From Nitronereus sp964503895 (lineage in GTDB: Bacteria; Nitrospirota; Nitrospiria; Nitrospirales; UBA8639), in NCBI GenBank assembly GCA_964503895.1, contig CAZDCF010000007.1, positions 1 through 64,000 of the forward strand: a stretch of DNA of 64,000 bases, in the 5' to 3' direction. The notes beneath the pieces are model-generated. The model made no database searches. It was given only the letters and a program-made list of their open reading frames with translations, and was not told the origin of the DNA. Position 1 is the stretch's first letter; each line of letters begins with the position of its first letter. This document shows, in pieces, positions 54,249-62,909 of this stretch. Both the position numbers and the translations under genes were made by a program.

Positions 54249-54965
54249 CTATTTGTGCAATCCGCATTCTGTCTTTTCAAAATTATTCCAGCGTCCGGAA
54301 CGAGGGTCCTGGCCTAATTGAACAGGCGCTGTACAATGTGTGCATCCAATACTCGGATAGTTTTGATCATGCAGCACGTTGTATGGCAAATCATTTGCCT
54401 TGATGTAGGACCAGACCGCATCATTTGTCCAAGCTGCCAAAGGATTGAATTTCACGAGTTTAAATTTTTCATCCCATTCCATAATCTTAGCATTGGCACG
54501 AGTGGGAGCTTGGTCACGTCGGATACCAGTCACCCAAGCGGAATATCTTTTCAAGACACGTGTGAGTGGATCGACTTTCCGAATCTTGCAGCATTGGTCA
54601 GGTTGCTGAATCCATAACAGATCCCCGAACTTTTCAGCCTGTTGCTCTGGCGTAAACTCAGATTTCACTTCGATTATTTGCTCAGACCCAAGGCTATACT
54701 TAATCTTAATGCGCTCACGGACATCGTGGGTTTCTTTAAAAAGAAAGTCTGTATCTAAATAAAAGAACGATGATTTGGGATTAATTTGATGCATCATGTC
54801 CCAGATCACGACATCCTCCGGACCAAAACTGCAGGCTAATACAATACTGGGGAAATATTGACCCAACCCATAAGCCAACACCTCTTGAGGTGTTTGACCT
54901 TCGAACCGTTGGTTGATGTCTTTTAATTCCTCAATCGATGGCTGGGACCGAGACGTTGCACTCAT
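54249..54965 (-). CDS. cysH: adenylylsulfate (APS) reductase, assimilatory
   Basis: Thioredoxin-dependent reductase producing sulfite. It has 238 residues. The four iron-sulfur ligands of the APS type are present as Cys125-Cys126 and Cys208/Cys211 (CTHC), and the catalytic Cys234 lies in ECGLHK at the C-terminus. The substrate-loop motif is SFGPED. The cluster marks it as APS-specific in known members, unlike PAPS reductases that lack it. It lies between the sulfite reductase and the TrpD2-like gene; PAPS reduction is not excluded by sequence alone. Confidence 0.93.
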   Translation of the reverse strand: MSATSRSQPSIEELKDINQRFEGQTPQEVLAYGLGQYFPSIVLACSFGPEDVVIWDMMHQINPKSSFFYLDTDFLFKETHDVRERIKIKYSLGSEQIIEVKSEFTPEQQAEKFGDLLWIQQPDQCCKIRKVDPLTRVLKRYSAWVTGIRRDQAPTRANAKIMEWDEKFKLVKFNPLAAWTNDAVWSYIKANDLPYNVLHDQNYPSIGCTHCTAPVQLGQDPRSGRWNNFEKTECGLHK

Positions 54966-55006
54966 GGGGTATTCTCTTATCCACTCCGAATTATCTGCCT
55001 ATTGAT

Positions 55007-57481
55007 TTAGACTTCCACCTTTTCTACTAATACCTTGAAATGTTGTTCATCTGCTTCTAGAGGATCTTCCGCAATTACCTTATGCCCGTCATTCCGCAAA
55101 CTCATGGGAACGTTTTTAATCGGATCACCAGCGTCGAGCCACACTTCAAGGCGTTCGCCGTCATCCATCATTTCAAGTTTCAATTTGGTTTTCACATAAT
55201 TCAGTGGGCACATGACGCCGCGTAGGTCAAGCACTGTCACGTCCTCAACGGGTTCACTCGGAGCCGGGGGCCCTACCTCAACTGCAGGTTGACTCTCTTC
55301 AGACACTTCACCCAATCCAAGCTTTAGATCTTGCCCGATTTGGTCAGTTAATCGACGGCATACATCCACGAAACCTTGGGCAAAGGCCATCTTCTCTTGG
55401 GTGAATTTCTCAGTGCTATTTTTGGTGCTGAGAACGCCAGTCTTGCTGGAAATGTTGCGATAGGCTTCTGGAATGAGACCATTTCCCCCAGCTGTAAATT
55501 GATCAAATTCCGCTAAGGTATCGGCATCTGTATTGGGGTCGATACCTTCAGTCACCAGCAAAGCCTTTGCCCCAGCCACGACCGCACGATATGCTTTATT
55601 AATAGCCATGGCGAACTGATGTTTCTCAGCCAAGATCCGTGCCTGGTACAGTTCTTGCTCCGCTTCCAAGATACGGTTATCAATCATTTCCACCGCACCG
55701 CCGGCACATTCACCTGGGCCAAGATCTTCCACGGAAAATTCTTCCTCTGCCTCCCAATCGAAATAGTACGAGGAATCTTCTTCGAATGGAGGCAAAATAG
55801 AGTGCGGGATCAATTCTTCTTTTAACTTCGCCTTACCGGTACGCTTAATAAACGTGAACAAACTTTCACCCTCCTGCCGATCACGCCGATAAAGGTCCAC
55901 CACATGTGACACGGCAGCAGGAACATTCTTGGCTGGAAGCTTGACGGTCATTTTCCCAACTTCCGCTGTTCCATTAATTTGTCCACCAAGATGAAGTTCG
56001 TACACTGGAGCAATATGTTCGCCAATACGTTTACCCACTCCATGCAAACCGATGGTTGCTGTGTGATGCTGGGCGCAGGAGTTATGGCAGCCACTAATAT
56101 GAATCGTGGTGCCTTTCATATCCTCAGGAACTTTTCCTGGCGGAAATACCTCCTCTAAAGCCCTGGCCATGCCTTTAGAGGAGGTAATCCCTAGCCCACA
56201 GGTGTCCGTACCAGGGCAAGCGACAATATCCTCGGTTTTGTTTGCTCCAGGTTGTCCCAATCCGTGAGATTCAAGTTCTTGATGGAACGCTTCTAATTGG
56301 CCTTCGGAGATCCAACGAACAATTAGATTTTGCCCAATGGTTGTACGGATATTGCCATTGGAATATTTTTCTGCGAGATCGGCAACCGCCAGCATTTGTT
56401 CAGTGGTTATATCCCCAGTCGGCAATCGAAGAACAGCAGCCATAAAGCCTTCTTGTCGTTGTTTTACCACATTCGTTCGTTTCCACATTCCAAATGGCGT
56501 TCCCGAGTCGGGACTCTGCCCATTGCTTCCATTACCGTTTCCACCGTTTTTCGTGGGCATGATAAGTGGCGCCGTATCGGCGTGCACCAAAAGTTTAATG
56601 GATTGATGCGAAGGAGCTTTACCGAACATGCTTTCATAGGCTTCCTCCCACCGGCAGCGAAATTCCTCGAAGCCAAGTTTCTCGATCACAAATTTCATCC
56701 TGGCCTTACTGCGGTTTTTCCGGTTCCCAAGATTATCAAACACTTTGATTACAGCTTCGATCGAAGGGATAAGATCATCCATAGGCACAAATTCACGCAA
56801 CAAATGCGCAATACGGGGAGCTGAACCCAAGCCGCCACCCACAACCATCCTGAATCCAATCGTCCCGTCTTCTCCTTTGACAGCTAATAGCCCAACGTCA
56901 TGTATCGGAGTCATGGCGCAATCATGTTTGCACCCTGATAACGCAATTTTGAATTTCCTCGGAAGGGTTTGGGTTAAGGGATTGCGAAGCAAATGATGCG
57001 CAATAGTCTTCGCATACGGAGTGACATCGACCACCTCACCTTGGCAGACCCCAGCTAAATGACATGCTGTAACATTTCGCACGGTATTTGCGCAGGCTTC
57101 CCTTGTCGTGACATCAACTTCCGCCAACTTTCGCATGACCGTGCCAATTTGTTTCAGTGGAACAAAGTGAATTTGAATATCTTGACGCGTAGTCACATGT
57201 CCCACGCCTGTTCCATAAGTATCAGTCAGCTCCGCAATGCGCCGAAGTTGATTGGCGTCCAACCCACCAAAGGGAATTTTGATGCGAACCATCTGCACAT
57301 CTGGCTGACGTTGGCCATAGATGCCATACTGCAAGCGAAACGGTTTGAACAGGTCCATGGGAGTCTCACCTGACTGTAAACGTGAGACTTCATCTTCAAA
57401 TGTTTCAATCTCTTCGAGGATTTCTTGGGGGATCGTAATGGTTCGAATCTCGGGAATCACTGATGAACGGCCCGTATTCAT
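55007..57481 (-). CDS. siroheme sulfite/nitrite reductase fused to a helical domain and TusA
   Basis: Cytosolic ferredoxin-type reductase; position beside cysH indicates sulfite to sulfide. The two NIR/SIR half repeats occupy 1-580. Both halves carry C-x5-C and C-x3-C: Cys140/146/184/188 and Cys422/428/465/469. In most family members only the second half holds the siroheme-[4Fe-4S] ligands. Residues about 600-720 form a helical, HEPN-like region after EDLGPGECAGG (585-595). TusA follows at about 748-808 with Cys758 in MCPLNYV, the usual TusA CPxP-type site. At 824 residues it is about 250 longer than plain reductases. Confidence 0.88.
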   Translation of the reverse strand: MNTGRSSVIPEIRTITIPQEILEEIETFEDEVSRLQSGETPMDLFKPFRLQYGIYGQRQPDVQMVRIKIPFGGLDANQLRRIAELTDTYGTGVGHVTTRQDIQIHFVPLKQIGTVMRKLAEVDVTTREACANTVRNVTACHLAGVCQGEVVDVTPYAKTIAHHLLRNPLTQTLPRKFKIALSGCKHDCAMTPIHDVGLLAVKGEDGTIGFRMVVGGGLGSAPRIAHLLREFVPMDDLIPSIEAVIKVFDNLGNRKNRSKARMKFVIEKLGFEEFRCRWEEAYESMFGKAPSHQSIKLLVHADTAPLIMPTKNGGNGNGSNGQSPDSGTPFGMWKRTNVVKQRQEGFMAAVLRLPTGDITTEQMLAVADLAEKYSNGNIRTTIGQNLIVRWISEGQLEAFHQELESHGLGQPGANKTEDIVACPGTDTCGLGITSSKGMARALEEVFPPGKVPEDMKGTTIHISGCHNSCAQHHTATIGLHGVGKRIGEHIAPVYELHLGGQINGTAEVGKMTVKLPAKNVPAAVSHVVDLYRRDRQEGESLFTFIKRTGKAKLKEELIPHSILPPFEEDSSYYFDWEAEEEFSVEDLGPGECAGGAVEMIDNRILEAEQELYQARILAEKHQFAMAINKAYRAVVAGAKALLVTEGIDPNTDADTLAEFDQFTAGGNGLIPEAYRNISSKTGVLSTKNSTEKFTQEKMAFAQGFVDVCRRLTDQIGQDLKLGLGEVSEESQPAVEVGPPAPSEPVEDVTVLDLRGVMCPLNYVKTKLKLEMMDDGERLEVWLDAGDPIKNVPMSLRNDGHKVIAEDPLEADEQHFKVLVEKVEV

Positions 57482-57541
57482 GGTGCGCCTCCGGCAAAAG
57501 TCGATAATAAAATGAAAGTGTTAATTTTTTTGCTGGTCTCT

Positions 57542-57559
57542 GAACCAAATCAGTGGTTC
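57542..57559. promoter_or_regulatory. inverted repeat between rrf2 and the reductase gene
   Basis: GAACCA and TGGTTC flank six bases. It lies about 22 bases past the Rrf2 stop and 60 bases before the reductase start; possible operator or attenuator, with no T run on the coding strand side. Confidence 0.3.
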
Positions 57560-57581
57560 TTTTAAAAAATTCTAACTCTTC

Positions 57582-58037
57582 CTAAATGTGGTACATTGGA
57601 ACCTGCTCTTGTTCCATTTGGTTGTATTGTTGCGATAAGGTTTCTAGCGTCACAGAATTCAGCACTTCTAGCTCTGCTTGGCGAGCACGGTCCCATATTG
57701 TAGATAATAAACCCTCAAGCTGTATAGGACGTTTAGTTTGCCCATTGTGAGTCATTTGTCGTACATCGGTATCCAAGGAACCATTCATCGCTTCCACAAT
57801 ATCCGCTAAGGAAAGATCCGCCGGCGCTTTTTTCAGAGAATATCCTCCTTGAGCTCCACGCAAACTGTCGACAATCCCCCCTTGTTTCAGAGCCTGTAGC
57901 ACTTGCTCAATAAAACGAATCGGGATTGATTGTCGAGTGGCAATTACCCTAGCCTGCACTGGGGCACGGCCATACCGCAGAGCCAACTCGAGGGTCACCC
58001 AAATACCATACGTGAGCTTTAAGGGAACGCGAAGCAA
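57582..58037 (-). CDS. Rrf2-family regulator without cysteines
   Basis: Rrf2/IscR-family winged-helix regulator of 151 residues, first gene of the sulfur operon. Start TTG at 58037 gives the family N-terminus MLRVPLKLTYGIWVTLELAL; an upstream ATG is followed at once by a stop. The helix-turn-helix follows at about 28-65 (IPIRFIEQVLQALKQGGIVD). Unlike IscR and NsrR it has no Cys at all, so it cannot hold an iron-sulfur cluster on Cys; this resembles CymR, which senses O-acetylserine through CysK. It is therefore a candidate cysteine-biosynthesis repressor. Confidence 0.87.
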   Translation of the reverse strand: MLRVPLKLTYGIWVTLELALRYGRAPVQARVIATRQSIPIRFIEQVLQALKQGGIVDSLRGAQGGYSLKKAPADLSLADIVEAMNGSLDTDVRQMTHNGQTKRPIQLEGLLSTIWDRARQAELEVLNSVTLETLSQQYNQMEQEQVPMYHI

Positions 58038-58071
58038 TTAATTCATACCTTTCCGATAGGAATTGTGTTAA

Positions 58072-58099
58072 TTTATAGTGTGAGACAGCAATCTGTCAA
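58072..58099 (-). promoter_or_regulatory. promoter and overlapping palindromic operator of the sulfur operon
   Basis: On the minus strand TTGACA (58099-58094) and TATAAA (58077-58072) are 16 bases apart. A perfect inverted repeat GACAG-N4-CTGTC (58097-58084) overlaps the -35 element and the spacer, where repressor binding would block polymerase. The Rrf2 gene starts about 35 bases downstream of the -10, so autorepression is likely. Confidence 0.6.
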
Positions 58100-58115
58100 A
58101 TATTCTTAACTTCTC

Positions 58116-59273
58116 TTAAATATCAATTGGATATGCGCTAAATCCGAGGTGATTGAGCTTGGAAACTAATGAGTGGCTCGCATTTTTGAGACCAACCGAA
58201 GAAGTAAAAAATTCGTGGCGGGTTGGGTAATTCTTTCGAAGTTTGTCAAATCCAGCAGAACGATCACATACAGGTTGAGAGAGCAAGGATCTTAATCGAG
58301 CATCATCACCCGTAAGATCGTAAAGTCGAGTGGCTAACTGATGGACCACGAATTGAAACTTCAAGCTTTCTGTTTCAATAGCATGAGGAAGGCGAGTTGT
58401 TCGAGTCATTTCGGGAGAGAGATCCCATGTTGGGGTAACCCCAAAAAATTCGCAGGCTGATCGATACATCATCCGAGTTCCATTTATTTTTCCTTGGAAG
58501 GAATAACCTGCAATATGGGGAGTAGCGATGGTGACCCGATTTACCAATTCCCAATTTATTGATGGTTCTTTTTCCCACACGTCTAATACCGCACCTTGCA
58601 GAGAACCATTCTTTAACCCTTCGAGAAGAGCAAGGTTATTCACAACTTCTCCGCGCGAGACATTAATCAAAACAGACGAAGGCGATAATTTGGCCAGTTC
58701 TTTTTCGCCGATCAAATGAAGAGTTTTATCAATTCCCTCTTTTGTAAGGGGAACATGAAGAGTCACAATGTCAGCTTTCAAAATCTCATCCAACGGTCGG
58801 TAGCACGCGTTTCCTGTCTTCCTTTGTAATGGGGGATCATTCAAGATTATTTCCATTCCCAACCCACGGGCGATATTTGCCACTAGCTGTCCGATTCGAC
58901 CTACCCCCACGATTCCCAAGGACCTTCCTTCAAGCGAAAAGTTGAACCGAGCAGCCACAGTCGCTAGGGCCGTCAATATATATTCCGCAACAGAATTGGC
59001 ATTACATCCAGCGGCATCAGCAAAACTAATTTGTTGTTGGGAAAGATATTCGAAATCAATATGATCAATGCCAGCCGTGGCAGTTCCAACGAAACGGATG
59101 CCCGTGCCTGCCAATAGCTTTTCATTTACCCGAGTCACAGAACGAACAATGAGAGCCGTCACATCACCTAATGATTCTCGGGTAATGTGGCGACCAGGCA
59201 ACACGCTGACCGACCCAAGGTGGGAAAAGGCTTCCTCCGCAAACAGAATGTTTTCATCAATCACGATGTTCAT
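58116..59273 (-). CDS. pdxB: erythronate-4-phosphate dehydrogenase
   Basis: NAD-dependent D-2-hydroxyacid dehydrogenase in pyridoxal phosphate synthesis. The 385 residues match PdxB, longer than SerA-type paralogues without ACT. The NAD motif is LGIVGVGRIGQLVANIA, the catalytic Arg is in INVSRGEVVN, Glu in VLDVWEKEP and His in ATPHIAGYS. The PdxB-type AGIDHID and the dimerisation C-terminus are present. It lies just upstream of the Rrf2 gene on the same strand, but the strong promoter at 58072 makes a separate unit likely. Confidence 0.93.
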   Translation of the reverse strand: MNIVIDENILFAEEAFSHLGSVSVLPGRHITRESLGDVTALIVRSVTRVNEKLLAGTGIRFVGTATAGIDHIDFEYLSQQQISFADAAGCNANSVAEYILTALATVAARFNFSLEGRSLGIVGVGRIGQLVANIARGLGMEIILNDPPLQRKTGNACYRPLDEILKADIVTLHVPLTKEGIDKTLHLIGEKELAKLSPSSVLINVSRGEVVNNLALLEGLKNGSLQGAVLDVWEKEPSINWELVNRVTIATPHIAGYSFQGKINGTRMMYRSACEFFGVTPTWDLSPEMTRTTRLPHAIETESLKFQFVVHQLATRLYDLTGDDARLRSLLSQPVCDRSAGFDKLRKNYPTRHEFFTSSVGLKNASHSLVSKLNHLGFSAYPIDI

Positions 59274-59433
59274 TGCAATCTTTTTAGACCCAAGAAAGTT
59301 GGTTTTATAACTCGGGATATCATACTATCTATTTCACTAAATATCTGTCGTTAAGAAGGGCCATGTAATTGCAGGACCCAAAACCAGCCTGATAATCAAG
59401 ACAAGAGATCATATAACCAGATAGGGGTAAGTG

Positions 59434-60021
59434 ATGGCTAGTAGCGCAAAGAAAAAAACACCGAGAAAAAAGACAGCCACTGCCGGCGCGGAAAAGAAAA
59501 CTGCGGTGCAAAAGATCACCATAACGAAGAAAAGCGCCAAACCCTCACCGCCAGCTTCCATGAAACAGCTAAAAGTTCGGCAAAAAGCACCAGCGTTTTC
59601 ATTGCCCAATCAGGATGGAAAAATAGTGAGCCTATCCGATTACAAAGGGAAAAAAGTCGTGCTATACTTTTATCCTAAGGATGACACACCAGGATGCACC
59701 AAAGAGTCCTGTGCCTTTCGCGATGGGATTCATGAAATCCATGACATTAGAGCTAAGATCATTGGAGTGAGCGGCGATTCCGTTGAATCCCACAAAAAAT
59801 TTGCCAAAAAATATAACCTCAATTTTCCTTTGCTGAGCGATGAAAGCAAGAAAATGCTCAAAACCTATGGTGTGTGGAAGGAAAAGTCTTTGTACGGCAG
59901 GAAATTCATGGGCATTGAGCGAACAACCTTTATTATCGATGAGAACGGCAAAATCGATGACATCTTCCACAAGGTAAAAGTCGATGGACACCTGGAAGAG
60001 GTATTAGGCAAGTTGGATTAA
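59434..60021 (+). CDS. bcp: thioredoxin-dependent peroxiredoxin (Bcp/PrxQ) with lysine-rich N-terminal tail
   Basis: Peroxidase reducing hydroperoxides in the cytosol. The start ATG at 59434 (195 aa) follows AGGGG at six bases. Residues 1-43 are a Lys/Ala/Thr-rich tail unlike the usual PrxQ, which is about 155 residues. The peroxidatic Cys is in TPGCTKESC, with the resolving Cys five residues later, and the GVSGDSVESHKKF motif follows. The tail resembles histone-H1-like tails and may bind nucleic acid; this is inference. Confidence 0.92.
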   Translation: MASSAKKKTPRKKTATAGAEKKTAVQKITITKKSAKPSPPASMKQLKVRQKAPAFSLPNQDGKIVSLSDYKGKKVVLYFYPKDDTPGCTKESCAFRDGIHEIHDIRAKIIGVSGDSVESHKKFAKKYNLNFPLLSDESKKMLKTYGVWKEKSLYGRKFMGIERTTFIIDENGKIDDIFHKVKVDGHLEEVLGKLD

Positions 60022-60033
60022 ACCAGCTCGTAA

Positions 60034-61656
60034 TCAAGAGGAGAAAGTTTTTTTGCGGAGGACCTTAGTTTGGACCAATTGCCACAGCACCTCGAGTTCC
60101 TGAGATTGATACAAGGCATGCGTACCAATATAGCCAGTGACGCTTAACCCGATACCGACTACAAGCATAATAGTTTTGGCGATCCACGCATCCTCACGCT
60201 CCCAAACCGCAAGGCTCGCAATCCATAGACAGGCCAAAACTACCGGAATCGTGGCAAGCAACGCACGCCCAAAAGATTGCCAAAAGTGCCACCAAGCAAT
60301 GCCACCCAGCCGATAGGTAAGGATCGAAATAAGGATAACAATATTCACCATAGCAGAGAGTGCCGTGGCTAGGGCAAGTCCGACGTGTTCTAGCGGACCC
60401 ATCAGGGACAGTGCCAACAGAATGTTGACGAACATGGCGACCACCGCCGCAATAGCGGGGGTCTTGGTATCTTGCATCGAGTAAAAGGCCGACACCACAA
60501 CTCGTATCCCTGCAAATGCCCATAATCCGACAGCGTAAGCCAAAAGTGCTGCAGCTGTTCCTACCGTATCAGCCGCGGAAAATGCCCCGTGTTCAAAGAA
60601 AAGATGAATAATCGGAACTCGAAGCAAGATCAGCCCAGCCGTAGCCGGCAGGATGATAAACGCAATCACCCGCAAACCAAAACCCAAGGTTTCCCGTAGT
60701 TCATCAAAGGAACCCTTGGCTGCATGCATAGAAAGTGTTGGAAGTATGGCAGTGGCCAGGGCCACCCCAAATATCCCAAGAGGAAATTGAATAAGACGCA
60801 TGCCATAGAACAAATACGTCGGCCCCCCCTCAAAATAGGAGGCCAGAATCGTATTGACCGTAATATTGATTTGTGTCACTGAGGTGCCTAGTAAGGAAGG
60901 CACAATTAGCCACCCGATTTTCTTAACGCCGGGGTGCCCTAGCTTAAATTTCCATTGAAACAATAATCCCCGATTCTGCACCCCAGGCAATTGTATCACC
61001 AACTGGGCCAACCCGCCGATCACTACACCAATTGCGACCCCAAATACGGGTTCATCCAGTAAAGGTGCAAGGAACAAGGCCGAGGCAATCACGCAAATAT
61101 TAAAAAACACCGGCGCGAGCGCAGGTGCGGCAAAAGCCCGAAGCGAATTGAGGATACCCATGGTCAACGCTGCCAAGCTAATAAAAATCAAATATGGGAA
61201 CATGACTTGTGTGAGAAGCGTAGTAAGTTGCAATTTCGTAGGGTCTTCATGAAATCCCGGAGCCAACAGCCAAACAATCGTCGGTGCCACCACAATCCCA
61301 ACAAGCGTAATCATCGTGACAATGGAAAGCAGCGTCGTAAACGCAGCACTCACCAACTCCCAAGTCTCTCGTTTGCTGCGAAGCGTGTGATATTCGGTGA
61401 ACACCGGAATAAAGGCTGCTGACATGGACCCTTCCGCTAGCAATTCTCGCAGCAAATTGGGAATTCGGTAGGCAACGAAGAACGCGTCCGCTGAAGCTGA
61501 AGCCCCAAGAAGACGAGCGAGAATCATGTCCCGGATAAAGCCCAAAATACGGCTACCAAACGTCGCGATCCCTATGATACCTGCCGTTCCAGCAAGGGAA
61601 CGATGGTCATCGGGGGGCTGATTGGCTAATGTGGATGGTTGCAGTGAATCAGACAT
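60034..61656 (-). CDS. murJ: lipid II flippase MurJ
   Basis: MOP-superfamily flippase that moves lipid II to the periplasm for cell-wall synthesis. It has 540 residues with about 14 helices. Signature segments are GSRILGFIRDMILARLLGAS and AYRIPNLLRELLAEGSMSAAFIPVF near the N-terminus, containing the cavity Arg residues. It is convergent with bcp, with 12 bases between stops. With MreBCD, PBP2 and RodA in this window it makes the elongation pathway nearly complete downstream of lipid II. Confidence 0.94.
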   Translation of the reverse strand: MSDSLQPSTLANQPPDDHRSLAGTAGIIGIATFGSRILGFIRDMILARLLGASASADAFFVAYRIPNLLRELLAEGSMSAAFIPVFTEYHTLRSKRETWELVSAAFTTLLSIVTMITLVGIVVAPTIVWLLAPGFHEDPTKLQLTTLLTQVMFPYLIFISLAALTMGILNSLRAFAAPALAPVFFNICVIASALFLAPLLDEPVFGVAIGVVIGGLAQLVIQLPGVQNRGLLFQWKFKLGHPGVKKIGWLIVPSLLGTSVTQINITVNTILASYFEGGPTYLFYGMRLIQFPLGIFGVALATAILPTLSMHAAKGSFDELRETLGFGLRVIAFIILPATAGLILLRVPIIHLFFEHGAFSAADTVGTAAALLAYAVGLWAFAGIRVVVSAFYSMQDTKTPAIAAVVAMFVNILLALSLMGPLEHVGLALATALSAMVNIVILISILTYRLGGIAWWHFWQSFGRALLATIPVVLACLWIASLAVWEREDAWIAKTIMLVVGIGLSVTGYIGTHALYQSQELEVLWQLVQTKVLRKKTFSS

Positions 61657-61783
61657 GGACCCAGATTCTAGCAGGATGTAGAAATAAGTTGAATGTCTTA
61701 CGCGGCATCACCCAATAACTCCTCAAAATAGAAAAAATACAATAAAGATGGAAAAAACATTACAAAGGTTGACCCTGTTTAAG

Positions 61784-62704
61784 CTATAGCCCTCCTCGCT
61801 GTTCACGAGAGATCGTCAATTTGGCATCGATGAATTCTTGATGGGGAAGTTCAAGCGCCTTGGCAATGTGACGGATTTCTTCGATCTCGGCATGAGATGT
61901 TTGATTAGCGGAATTGGCTATGGCGAAAAGACATCGAAGAAAGGCTTTGCGCTCATCGATGGTCGTGTAATCGCAGAAACCCATGGTGAGGCGGACAAGA
62001 TCGAGCCCCCGCATAATCCGTGCGTGGCTCATCTCTGTGATCAGATCGGCTTCGTCCTTCGATAGATTCCAGATTTGTTGCAGCCCAAGGCTCATAGCCT
62101 GCCGTTCTCGATGGCATACTTCACTATCAACCCACGCCACATGCGCCATGAGACCAGCAGCCAAGCAAATTTTTCGGATTTCTTTCTCCGGGATTTCCAG
62201 CTTGTGCCCACGGTTTTCCAATTCTGATGAAAACTGAAAGTAAATGGTGTTCTTAAGGAAGTCTTCAATTCGGTCTTCTCGCGACGACTTACCTGTATAA
62301 TGGCTCGCCCGAGATTTAAGACTTTTCTTGAGGGGGCTCATAATGTGGGACAAGAATCCCGTACTTTTCGAATCCAAATCTTGACGAATGGTCTCGATTA
62401 CCTCGGCATTGGCCGTGCCTCCCTCGACAGCAACTAATTTCTCAAGCGTCGTCAGTACTAGTTGCTTGTCACTCGCAGACCGAATGCCATTTAAAACTCG
62501 ATCTAAGAGTTCCTCTCGTTCCGCATCTGTAACGGCGTGGGTCATATAAATTTCGAGTTGCATCCAATCTTCGCCAGAGATATCTGGGAGCAGAAAAAGT
62601 AGTTCTTTGAGAGCATTCACCTCATCAGTGTGCAAACGCCCATCCGTCCATGCAATCCCAATCATGAGTTTGCCCAAATCTAAAATAAATTCCTTATTGG
62701 CCAT
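61784..62704 (-). CDS. TerB-like domain protein
   Basis: A 306-residue soluble, helical protein with two TerB/DjlA-type units, about residues 5-125 (ACIG-like core with IGIAWTDGRLHTDEVNALKE) and about 195-295 (ACCAGL-type VAWVDSEVCHRERQAMSLGL). TerB domains occur in tellurite-resistance and in chaperone-linked proteins and may bind divalent metals. Start at 62704 is set by AAAGGAGCG eight bases upstream. No other ter gene is present, so a stress-resistance role is not supported here. Confidence 0.7.
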   Translation of the reverse strand: MANKEFILDLGKLMIGIAWTDGRLHTDEVNALKELLFLLPDISGEDWMQLEIYMTHAVTDAEREELLDRVLNGIRSASDKQLVLTTLEKLVAVEGGTANAEVIETIRQDLDSKSTGFLSHIMSPLKKSLKSRASHYTGKSSREDRIEDFLKNTIYFQFSSELENRGHKLEIPEKEIRKICLAAGLMAHVAWVDSEVCHRERQAMSLGLQQIWNLSKDEADLITEMSHARIMRGLDLVRLTMGFCDYTTIDERKAFLRCLFAIANSANQTSHAEIEEIRHIAKALELPHQEFIDAKLTISREQRGGL

Positions 62705-62909
62705 TTGCGCTCCTTTTTCAATTGAAGATAGAGGCCACGTTGACACCCAAAAGAGTCTTTCTATAGCATCTTTTTCTTTGTTTTGTCTTTAAACAATTGG
62801 GAGAGGACTTATCCTTGTGGTTCACGGGTTTCGTTATTTAATCTCCACCCATCAGGCTAACGTCTTGAAACTGTAATCCATTTTCTTTTTTCCAGCCTAC
62901 TTATTCACA

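Noticed and set aside
57542..57559. Terminator between rrf2 and the sulfite reductase gene
   Set aside because: The stem is only six bases and there is no T run on the transcribed strand, so I list it only as a weak inverted repeat.
61784..62704. Tellurite resistance locus
   Set aside because: Only TerB-like domains are present; no TerC, TerD or TerZ gene nearby.
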